Of a stretch of DNA of 64,000 nt, positions 57,961 to 64,000 are shown in pieces; within the stretch, counting starts at the first letter, position 1, and each line of letters opens with the position of its first letter. Under the pieces are notes generated by a model. That model saw nothing but the letters and a program-made list of their open reading frames with translations. It ran no database searches and had not been told where the DNA came from. The DNA is taken from positions 1,178,001 through 1,242,000 of the forward strand of contig NZ_CP095482.1 of NCBI RefSeq assembly GCF_023028225.1, given 5' to 3'. Made by a program: the position numbers and the translations under genes. The DNA is from Halorientalis litorea (GTDB lineage: Archaea; Halobacteriota; Halobacteria; Halobacteriales; Haloarculaceae).

Positions 57961-58428
57961 TCAGTCGAACCGTCCAGTTTCGGCCCCGCACTCGGCACAC
58001 AGCGTCAGGATGGCGTCCCGGTCGTCGGTCAGTTCCAGTTGCTGCTCGGTCCGACCGTCACAGTCCGCACACTCCCGCAGCATCTCCGTCTCGCCCATCT
58101 CGGCGGGCGCGCCCATCGCCAAGGCGACGACGCGCTCCTCGCCCTCGTTGGTTCCGAGTTGCCACTCACCCGGTTCGAAGCGGACAGCCTCGCGTTCCGC
58201 GACGGTGACCGTCCCGTCCTCCGTCTCGAAGGTGACAGTCCCGGTGGCGACGTAAAACACCTCCTCTTGGTCACTGTGGCGGTGATAACCGAAGCCAAAG
58301 CTCTCGCTCGGTTCGAGTTCGTAGTAGTTCAGTACCATGTCCGTGGCACCGAGCGCGTCGCCTACCTTGCGCTTGGTGTCGGCCGGTCCCATCCGGTCGT
58401 CCACGTCGTCGACGTTGGTGTGGTCCAT
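57961..58428 (-). CDS. Cupin protein with C-terminal zinc ribbon
   Basis: This 155-aa protein has a cupin core: motif 1 is FGYHRHSDQEEVFYVATG with two His and Glu as metal ligands, and motif 2 is FEPGEWQLGTNEGEE. A C-terminal extension has CADC and CAEC pairs (ECADCDGRTEQ ... TLCAECGAETG), a likely zinc ribbon. The cupin could be a small-molecule sensor or enzyme; the zinc ribbon suggests a regulatory or binding role. It is followed on the same strand by a lipoprotein gene and preceded by a second cupin gene, 30 bp apart. Confidence 0.85.
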   Translation of the reverse strand: MDHTNVDDVDDRMGPADTKRKVGDALGATDMVLNYYELEPSESFGFGYHRHSDQEEVFYVATGTVTFETEDGTVTVAEREAVRFEPGEWQLGTNEGEERVVALAMGAPAEMGETEMLRECADCDGRTEQQLELTDDRDAILTLCAECGAETGRFD

Positions 58429-58458
58429 AGACGGGCGACGGGCGGGACAGGTAAAAAT

Positions 58459-58944
58459 CTACTCGGCCGCCTCGTCGGGCCAGTAGTCCACGTCGGCGTC
58501 CTCGGGGTAGTATTTGGTCAGTTTCCGCCCCTCGTGTCGGCCCGGGGGCGTCCCGGTGTAGACGCCGACCTTGTCCATGTCGGGATAGACCACCACGTCC
58601 GGGTCACGCATCGTCGAGATGGCGAGGTACCGGAGCGGGTCGTCGCCGTCGTTGACGACGCGGTGGCCGCCCGCCTCGCCCGCCGGAAGGGCGACGTAAT
58701 CACCCGCAGACAGCGCGTGCTCGCCGTCGTCGAGGCGGACGGTGCCCGTCCCGGCGAGGACGTATATCGCCTCCTCGTTGCCCTCGTGGTAGTGATACGG
58801 CCACGAACGCTTGCCCGGCGGGAGTTCGTAGAGGCTACAGCCGATGTCCTCGCCGTCCGCCGCGGCGGCCAGTTGCTTCCGGCGGAACGCCGTCTCGCCG
58901 TGGTCGGACTCGGTCCAGTCGATGTCGTCGCCGTCGACGTGCAC
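58459..58944 (-). CDS. Cupin-domain protein
   Basis: This 161-aa protein has a cupin core with PYHYHEGNEEAIYVLAGTG (motif 1, with HxH and Glu) and YVALPAGEAGGHRVVND (motif 2). I start at GTG 58944 (VHVDGDDIDW); another GTG at 58989 directly abuts the preceding stop and would add 15 basic residues. The C-terminal 45 residues (VGVYTGTPPG ... KYYPEDADVDYW) are typical of a cupin subgroup of unknown substrate. It is 30 bp upstream of the other cupin gene on the same strand, so the pair may work on one metabolite. Confidence 0.82.
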   Translation of the reverse strand: MHVDGDDIDWTESDHGETAFRRKQLAAAADGEDIGCSLYELPPGKRSWPYHYHEGNEEAIYVLAGTGTVRLDDGEHALSAGDYVALPAGEAGGHRVVNDGDDPLRYLAISTMRDPDVVVYPDMDKVGVYTGTPPGRHEGRKLTKYYPEDADVDYWPDEAAE

Positions 58945-58989
58945 AGCAGTCGCTGTCGGGTGGCGACGTGAAAAGCGTGTGCGGGTCAC

Positions 58990-59154
58990 TCACTCCGCGC
59001 CGTCGATGTCGAGTTCCTCTCGGAGGTTCTCCAGTGCGTCGCTGTCGGAGAGTTCCTCCATCTGTTCTTGGAAGTGTTCCTCACAGACGCCGACCTTCAC
59101 GCCGTCTTTCTCGACCGCCACGTCCGCGTCGCGGTCGCAGTAGTGACACCGCAT
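58990..59154 (-). CDS. Small zinc-finger protein (DUF6757-like), 54 aa
   Basis: A 54-residue frame starts MRCHYCDRDADVAVEKDGV. It has a CHYC pair (CxxC at residues 3-6) and a CEEHF motif (residues 24-28) that together make a Cys3-His zinc site. An acidic helix rich in Glu and Leu follows, ending ELDIDGAE. I believe it is the haloarchaeal family DUF6757, of unknown function. It is followed at once by the cupin gene on the same strand (a GTG abuts its stop), suggesting one transcript. Confidence 0.8.
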   Translation of the reverse strand: MRCHYCDRDADVAVEKDGVKVGVCEEHFQEQMEELSDSDALENLREELDIDGAE

Positions 59155-59213
59155 ACCTACTGGTAAGAGCCACGCGAGTAAGAACCCTGCGACCGTGTCC
59201 GACGCCCGGCAGA

Positions 59214-59990
59214 CTACGCCAGTGCCGCACGGAACCGGGCGAGGTCGACCCGGTCCAAGCCCGCGCGCCCGAGCGTCTCGTCGTGGGCGTCGCTCCCGCC
59301 GGTGACGAGCAAGTCGTGTGCCTCTGCGGCCTCGACGACCGGCCCCGGGTCCGGGTCGTCGTCGTAGGGATAGTACAGTTCCACCGCGTCGAGGTCGGCG
59401 GTCAGTTCGAGCGCGCGCTCGGGGTCACCGTACCGGAGCGGGTGGGCCAATCCGACCACGCCACAGGACGCACGGAGGACCGCGAGGCCCGTCTCGAAGT
59501 CGGGGATGTCCCGGGCGACGTAGCACGGGCAGTCGCTCCCGATGAGCGAGTCGAACGCACCCTGATAGTCGTAGTCTGCGGGGCTGTCAGCGATGGCGCG
59601 GGCGATGTGCGGGCGGCCGACACCCTCCGTGGGGTCGATGTCGAGGGTCACGCCGAGACGGTCCTCGACGCAGCCGATAATTCGGCGTGCCCGCTCGATA
59701 CGGTCCCGTTGGAGGTGAGAGACGACATCCGCGAGTGCCGGGTGCGGGCGGACACCGTACCCCAGCAGGTCGACACGCTGGTCGCCGGTGTCGACCCGGA
59801 GTTCGATGCCGTGGACGAGTGTGACGCCGTCGCGGACCGTCACCGGCTCTTCCAGCACGGGACTCAGCCGGTCGTGGTCCGTGATGGCGACCACCTCGAC
59901 GCCCGCGCGCTTCGCGGCGGCGGGCACGGCGTCGAGCGTGAGCGACCCGTCGGAGGCCTGCGTGTGGACGTGGAGGTCCGCAACGACCAT
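59214..59990 (-). CDS. PHP-domain metal-dependent phosphoesterase
   Basis: This 258-aa protein has the PHP fold. The first motif DLHVHTQASDG (H7, H9) and second VVAITDHDRLSP give metal ligands, a third histidine is in VHGIELRV, and the last is in GGSDAHDE. It resembles the TrpH/RNase AM and PHP phosphoesterase group that hydrolyses 3'-5' nucleotides or 5' RNA ends. A single gene, divergent from the DUF5789 gene. Substrate unknown. Confidence 0.88.
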   Translation of the reverse strand: MVVADLHVHTQASDGSLTLDAVPAAAKRAGVEVVAITDHDRLSPVLEEPVTVRDGVTLVHGIELRVDTGDQRVDLLGYGVRPHPALADVVSHLQRDRIERARRIIGCVEDRLGVTLDIDPTEGVGRPHIARAIADSPADYDYQGAFDSLIGSDCPCYVARDIPDFETGLAVLRASCGVVGLAHPLRYGDPERALELTADLDAVELYYPYDDDPDPGPVVEAAEAHDLLVTGGSDAHDETLGRAGLDRVDLARFRAALA

Positions 59991-60076
59991 ACGGGCGGTC
60001 GGGACGGCCCGCCAAAGGCGGTTCCGGTCGTGGTCCTTAATGCCACTAGATTACTTCGGTAGAATTAGTGAGGAAA

Positions 60077-60086
60077 GTTTATGAAG
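60077..60086 (+). promoter_or_regulatory. TATA box of the DUF5789 gene
   Basis: AGTTTATGAA lies 22-31 nt before the ATG at 60108, in an AT-rich stretch (60040-60090). Confidence 0.55.
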
Positions 60087-60107
60087 GTTTGAGCGTCACT
60101 GTTACGT

Positions 60108-60395
60108 ATGCGATTGCTCAGCGGCCTCGACGAGGCAATCGGTGCCCACGAGTATCCGGCGACCACCGAGGAAATCATCGAGGAGTACGGGGACCTCGAA
60201 CTCGAACTGCCGAACGGGGACGAACAGTTGGGGGACGTACTCGGCCGTCTCGATTCGGAGACGTTCGAGTCCGCCGAGGACCTGCGGCTGTCGGCCTACA
60301 GTGCGGTGAGTTCGAACGCAATCGGGCGCAAGGGCTACAGCGACCGCGACCCGTCGACGCCCGGCGAAGGCGGCCACGACCAAGTCTCCTTCTGA
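60108..60395 (+). CDS. DUF5789 family protein, 95 aa
   Basis: This 95-aa acidic protein matches the haloarchaeal DUF5789 family. It has a short helix-turn-helix-like front (HEYPATTEEIIEEYGD), a conserved ELELPNGDEQLGDVLGRL segment, and a tail with AIGRKGYSDRDP. The family is small, conserved, and uncharacterised; its winged-helix-like pattern suggests DNA or partner binding. It has a clear leaderless promoter and stands alone. The downstream gene starts 85 bp later on the same strand. Confidence 0.85.
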   Translation: MRLLSGLDEAIGAHEYPATTEEIIEEYGDLELELPNGDEQLGDVLGRLDSETFESAEDLRLSAYSAVSSNAIGRKGYSDRDPSTPGEGGHDQVSF

Positions 60396-60479
60396 AGCGG
60401 GGCGGCCCCGCTGACCGTATGTAAAGCGAACGTTTGAGCCTCCACAACGGCCTTTGAGTGGGGTGTCACAGTGTGGGAC

Positions 60480-62480
60480 ATGGGACGCGACCAGACAGTT
60501 GTACTCGGAGTCCTGTTGCTCGCGGTCGGTGTCGCCGTCGGGGCCGGTGCCGTCGCGCTCGCCGACGGCGGCACGGCCGCGCCGCGAGCGACGCCGGAGA
60601 CTCCGGACAACACGACCGACCCGTTCGCCGCCACGGACGCGAGCCTCACGCAGTTCGAGAGTGACTCGGCGTTCGCCGACTACGTCAGGCGCGGCCAGCG
60701 GTTGGCCGAGGACCACGGCTTCCAGAGCAGACGCCGCCCAGTCGACCGGCGGAGGGTGGCCGAAGAACCGGATATCGTGCGGGACACGCCGGTCGCCACC
60801 GAGGCCCCGGAGATGGCCGGCGGTGACGGCGGTGGCGGCGCGAGCGCCCCCGAGCGCGTCAGCGGGACGAACGTCCAAGTGGCGGGTATCGACGAACCGG
60901 ACCTCGTGAAGACCGACGGCGCGCACCTCTACTACGCCTCGCCACGGGACCGCCCGCGGCCGCGCGCGCCGCGGGAGGGCGACGGCAGGGGTGACGGTGA
61001 GACGAGCGTCCTCTCCATCGAGACGCCACCGGAACCGACGCGGGTAGCCGACATCGACGCCGCGGGACAACTGCTCCGGTCGGGCGACACCCTCGTCGTG
61101 ATGGAAGAAGACAAACTCGTCGGCCACGACGTGAGCGACCCGGCCGACCCCGAGGAAGTCTGGACACAGGAGCTAGCCGACGAGGTGGTCACCGCACGAC
61201 TGACCGACGGGACGATGTATCTGGTCACGCGCTCTGCCGTCTCGCTCTCGGACCCGTGTCCCGTCGAACCGCTCGGCGGCGCGGCGTCCGTCGCCTGCAC
61301 CGACATCTACCGCCCGTCCGGGCAGGTGCCGGTCGACGCGACGTACACGGCACTCGCGCTCGACCCGACCAGCGGCGACGTGCGCGAGACGGCGACGTTC
61401 GTCGGCACGAGCGACACGACGGCGGTGTACATGTCGAACAGGTCGCTGTACGTCACCTACTCCGAGGGGACCCGACGCGCCGAACTCCGCCTCGATTTCC
61501 TGCTGACCGAACAGTCCGACCGCCTCCCCGACCGGACGCTCGACCGACTGCGGACGCTCCGCGGGTACAACATCTCCGCGGAGGCGAAAGCGGTCGAGAC
61601 GCGGCGGATACTCCGGGACTGGACCCGGACGCTCGGCGACGACGAGCGACAGCGCGTGCGGAGCAACATCGAGAACGACTTCCGCTCGTATCTGGCCGCC
61701 CACCAGCGTGACCTCGTGCGGACAGGCATCGTCCGGGTATCGACCGACGACCTCTCCGTCGAGAGCGTCGGAACGGTTCCGGGTCGCCCGCTCGACCAGT
61801 TCTCCCTGAGCGAACACGACGGGACGCTCCGAATCACGACGACGGTCCCGAGTGCCGGGAGCGCCGAGTCGGGCAACGACCTGTACACCCTCGACGCCGA
61901 CACGCTCGACCGCCGCGGAGCGGTGACCGACATGGGGGCGGGCCAGCGCGTCTACGCCACACGGTACGTCGGCGACACGGCCTACGTAATCACCTTCCGT
62001 CGGGTCGACCCGCTCCACGTCGTCGACCTCTCGGACCCCGACGACCCAGCGGAGGTCGGCGAACTGGAACTGCCGGGGTTCTCGACGTACCTCCATCCCA
62101 TCGACGACGACAGGGTACTCGGCATCGGCGAGGAGGACGGCCGCGTCAAGGCCGTCCTGTTCGACGTGTCGGACCCCTCGGACCCGACCGTCGCGGACGA
62201 CTACGTCCTCGACGCGCGGTTCTCGGCCGTCTCCGAGTCGCACCACGCGTTCCTGCTCGACCGCGAACACGGCGTGTTCTTCCTGCCGACGGGGCAGGGC
62301 GGGCGCGTCGTGGACTACACCGACGACGACCTCTCGCTCGAAGCGACCGTCGACACCGCGGGGAGCGCGCTCCGGGCACGCTACGTCGACGATTCCCTCT
62401 ACGTGTTCGGCCACCGGGAAGTCGTGGTCGTCGACGAACGGACGTGGGAGCGGACCGCGACCCTCGACCTCGACGACTGA
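60480..62480 (+). CDS. Secreted beta-propeller-domain protein
   Basis: This 666-aa protein has an N-terminal signal or membrane anchor (GRDQTVVLGVLLLAVGVAVG) and a Beta_propel domain typical of archaeal surface proteins. Signatures include TNVQVAGIDEPDLVKTDG, VATARYVGDTAY-like blades and VLGIGEEDGRVKAVLFDVSD. It should sit outside the membrane as a binding scaffold; no catalytic site is evident. The ATG at 60480 is preferred to a GTG nine bases upstream because the charged residues then precede the hydrophobic helix. N-glycosylation sites are few. It is followed by 176 bp leading to the DUF5786 gene. Confidence 0.85.
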   Translation: MGRDQTVVLGVLLLAVGVAVGAGAVALADGGTAAPRATPETPDNTTDPFAATDASLTQFESDSAFADYVRRGQRLAEDHGFQSRRRPVDRRRVAEEPDIVRDTPVATEAPEMAGGDGGGGASAPERVSGTNVQVAGIDEPDLVKTDGAHLYYASPRDRPRPRAPREGDGRGDGETSVLSIETPPEPTRVADIDAAGQLLRSGDTLVVMEEDKLVGHDVSDPADPEEVWTQELADEVVTARLTDGTMYLVTRSAVSLSDPCPVEPLGGAASVACTDIYRPSGQVPVDATYTALALDPTSGDVRETATFVGTSDTTAVYMSNRSLYVTYSEGTRRAELRLDFLLTEQSDRLPDRTLDRLRTLRGYNISAEAKAVETRRILRDWTRTLGDDERQRVRSNIENDFRSYLAAHQRDLVRTGIVRVSTDDLSVESVGTVPGRPLDQFSLSEHDGTLRITTTVPSAGSAESGNDLYTLDADTLDRRGAVTDMGAGQRVYATRYVGDTAYVITFRRVDPLHVVDLSDPDDPAEVGELELPGFSTYLHPIDDDRVLGIGEEDGRVKAVLFDVSDPSDPTVADDYVLDARFSAVSESHHAFLLDREHGVFFLPTGQGGRVVDYTDDDLSLEATVDTAGSALRARYVDDSLYVFGHREVVVVDERTWERTATLDLDD

Positions 62481-62585
62481 CCGGCGCGTGTCGGCGGGCA
62501 GGGCCGGCCACGACGGGCACTCGCCGCCGGAACCGGTGCCCGAAACCGCTGGTATCAGCCCCACTGTGCCGGGTTTGGTCGATGG

Positions 62586-62594
62586 ATATATATA
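62586..62594 (+). promoter_or_regulatory. TATATATA element upstream of the DUF5786 gene
   Basis: ATATATATA within TGGATATATATACCA is a very strong TATA-like element about 63-71 nt before the ATG at 62657. It would give a leader of about 40 nt. A weaker element (GTTTACC) lies nearer, so the active start is uncertain. Confidence 0.5.
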
Positions 62595-62656
62595 CCAGAA
62601 CTGGTGCGACCGTTACATTCATACTCGACTGTCGTTTACCGTGAGTGTGAGTACCA

Positions 62657-62830
62657 ATGTCTATGGGAGCCTACGACGAGGACGAACACGAACGTCGTGA
62701 ACGCAAGAACAGCGAAGTCGATGCGGCGTTCGACGACGAGCGGACGAGTTACCACGGGTCCGTCGAGTACGACAGCGGCGAGTCCGCCGAGGAACTCTTA
62801 GACCAGTTCGAGCAAATCAAGTCGGAGTGA
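62657..62830 (+). CDS. DUF5786 family protein, 57 aa
   Basis: A 57-aa frame starting MSMGAYDEDEHERRERKNS matches the haloarchaeal DUF5786 family: very acidic, with SEVDAAFDDERTSYHGSVEY and a final LLDQFEQIKSE. The sequence is nearly invariant between species, which is unusual for so small a protein, and its role is unknown. It has a strong upstream TATA element and overlaps the convergent membrane-protein gene by 14 bp. Confidence 0.85.
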   Translation: MSMGAYDEDEHERRERKNSEVDAAFDDERTSYHGSVEYDSGESAEELLDQFEQIKSE

Positions 62831-63539
62831 CGCCGTCCCTTCTGACGCCACGCCTGAGGAGGAGCACGGAGAGTCCCGTGACCACCGTCACCGCGCCGAC
62901 GTGCCCGACGACTGCCGTCAGGAGGACGGGGTACGGGAGCAGGAACGGGACCAGCGCGAGTTGCAGCAGGCCGAACCCCATCGTCTCTAGGTCCGCCCGC
63001 TGGAGTGCCCACGCCGTCTCGGAGTCGAACCGATACCGGTAGGACCGCCACAGGGCCGCGACGCTCGCCCACCACCCCGTCCCGATGCGATAGCACACGT
63101 CCCACAACACGAGGAGGACGAGGTAGACGACGAGAATCGGCGGCTCCGGGCCGAGAAGTCGCTCCACGAGCGGGACCTCGGCGTACCGCGGGTCGAAGAC
63201 GAACAGGTGGGTCACCAGTGCGACGTAGGCGAGGACGGCGAGGACCACTTCGATGCTCGACCCGAACAGGAGGCGTCGGTACGATTCGGGGACCGCCTCG
63301 CGGCGGACGAACCGGCCGATTCGGAGCATCTCGACGCTCCCGGCGGTGGCGACGACCACCGCGACAGTGCCCGCGATGGCCGCCGTCCAGAGGCCGTACA
63401 CCGCCGCGAGCGCGAGGATAGCCGTCTCGAAGACGAGAAACTGGAGTGCCACCGCCGCCCGCGTCGAGAGGTCGATGCCCGGGAGCGCGCCGACGATGCT
63501 CTCGTAGGCCCACGTCTCCCCGTACTCTGGCCCCCTCAC
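62817..63539 (-). CDS. Hypothetical membrane protein, 240 aa
   Basis: This 240-aa protein has about six membrane helices (near residues 27-47, 49-69, 93-113, 133-151, 190-206 and 208-230) and short polar loops. The N terminus (GPEYGETWAYESIVG) is soluble. I recognise it as a conserved haloarchaeal protein without a function. It starts at GTG 63539 with a 4-bp overlap (GTGA) with the stop of the gene upstream, so it is translationally coupled with the NAD-binding gene. Its 3' end overlaps the DUF5786 gene. Confidence 0.75.
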   Translation of the reverse strand: MRGPEYGETWAYESIVGALPGIDLSTRAAVALQFLVFETAILALAAVYGLWTAAIAGTVAVVVATAGSVEMLRIGRFVRREAVPESYRRLLFGSSIEVVLAVLAYVALVTHLFVFDPRYAEVPLVERLLGPEPPILVVYLVLLVLWDVCYRIGTGWWASVAALWRSYRYRFDSETAWALQRADLETMGFGLLQLALVPFLLPYPVLLTAVVGHVGAVTVVTGLSVLLLRRGVRRDGVTPT

Positions 63540-64000
63540 CGCTCTCCCGCCACCGGTGAGTATCCCTCGGTCGACTGGTCGGCCGCCGATTCCGGCGGCT
63601 TGGCGGGGTTGTGGACGGCCCGTGCCACCGCCTCGTCGAACGGCGTCAACTCGATGGGAAGGTGGTCGCGGATGCTGTCGTCGTGGACCACGACCGAGTT
63701 CTTCAGGCCGAGGATGAGCGGATAGGCGACGGACTTCGGGACGCTCGTCACGAGTCCGACCCAGTACATCGAGATTCGCGGCGTCAACACTGGAACGGGG
63801 ACGATGAGCGGCCGCCGCCCGGTGACGGTTTCGGCCGTCCGGGCCATCACCTCCCGGTACGTCAGTACGTCCGGCCCGCCGATTTCGTAGGTTTCACCCG
63901 CCGTCTCTGGCTGGTCGAGGACACCCGCCAGATAGGCCACCACGTCGCCGATGGCTATCGGTTGACACTCCGTGTCCACCCACTTCGGCGTCACCATCAC
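63536..64000 (-). CDS. NAD(P)-binding epimerase/SDR-like protein, C-terminal part (cut by window end)
   Basis: The frame continues past the right edge, so only the last 154 residues are present. They match the C-terminal half of NAD(P)-dependent sugar-epimerase-like proteins of the NDUFA9/complex I 39-kDa subunit type: IAIGDVVAYLAGVLDQP, TYEIGGPDVLTYREVMA and a variable end. The cofactor-binding N terminus lies outside the window. Members act as nucleotide-binding oxidoreductases or chaperone-like subunits. The stop overlaps the next gene's start by 4 bp. Confidence 0.85.
   Translation of the reverse strand: MMVTPKWVDTECQPIAIGDVVAYLAGVLDQPETAGETYEIGGPDVLTYREVMARTAETVTGRRPLIVPVPVLTPRISMYWVGLVTSVPKSVAYPLILGLKNSVVVHDDSIRDHLPIELTPFDEAVARAVHNPAKPPESAADQSTEGYSPVAGER

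Overview
The window comes from a haloarchaeon (class Halobacteria). The DNA is very GC-rich, the proteins are strongly acidic (long Asp/Glu runs, few Lys), and the gene content is archaeal: TBP, PCNA, RFC, PriL, Orc1/Cdc6, Hjc, eIF1A, RIO1, a SAMP2-type ubiquitin-like modifier, bacterioopsin-activator-type regulators and the twin TatC/TatC2 pair. Many genes have a TATA element about 25-28 nt before the start codon, which fits the leaderless transcription usual in this group. Coding density is high. No gap between called genes exceeds 300 bases (the largest is 6322-6600). I saw no rRNA, tRNA, transposase or CRISPR array.

Layout. 1-6.3 kb: the end of a histidine kinase, an eIF1A-RIO1 operon, a zinc alcohol dehydrogenase, a 58-aa membrane peptide, a DUF460 RNase-H-like protein and RNase Z. 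6.6-12 kb: a large secreted protein with a Thr/Glu tail, an RFC-like small subunit, a tRNA methyltransferase, TBP and a HalOD1 protein. 12-18.9 kb: HisG, MTA/SAH deaminase, a secreted Pro/Trp-repeat protein, a pilin-like protein, SAH hydrolase, a methyltransferase and Hjc. 18.9-24.4 kb: a SWIM protein, PriL, membrane proteins, a transporter fused to universal-stress domains, and PCNA. 24.5-33.4 kb: a Bat-type regulator with a zinc/cadmium ATPase, RlmE, a YhhQ-type transporter with a small ribbon-helix-helix gene, and divergent tatC2/tatC1. 33.5-39.5 kb: LarE, a Tat lipoprotein, a MutS-related ATPase, Orc1/Cdc6 and an atypical SDR. 39.6-46.3 kb: an accessory-looking stretch with a type II restriction-modification pair, two small CPxC zinc-finger proteins, GlmM, RpiA, a histone-fold protein, LarB and a GIY-YIG protein. 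46.3-56.6 kb: a phosphohexomutase, GNAT-SAMP2, RfcA interrupted by an intein, AlaS, a hydrolase, an amidotransferase and an acyl-CoA dehydrogenase. 56.6-64 kb: a lipoprotein, two cupins, a PHP phosphoesterase, DUF5789/DUF5786 proteins, a beta-propeller protein and the end of an NAD-binding protein.

Seven replication/repair genes are spread over about 42 kb (rfcC-like, hjc, priL, pcn, a mutS-like gene, orc1, rfcA), so the backbone is core chromosome rather than plasmid or virus. Functional pairs include DadD with AhcY (both consume SAH), LarE with LarB (nickel-pincer cofactor), methyltransferase with nuclease (restriction-modification), and regulator with metal ATPase.

The most unusual item is the 435-aa intein in the Walker B/DEAD region of RfcA. 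It appears to carry a zinc finger, a NUMOD3-like motif and a PD-(D/E)xK nuclease domain rather than the usual LAGLIDADG endonuclease. Other points of interest are a perfect 14-bp palindrome in the metal-ATPase promoter, a palindrome centred on the rfcA TATA box, direct repeats just downstream of the probable start site of the ribbon-helix-helix gene, and several enzymes lacking a canonical catalytic residue.
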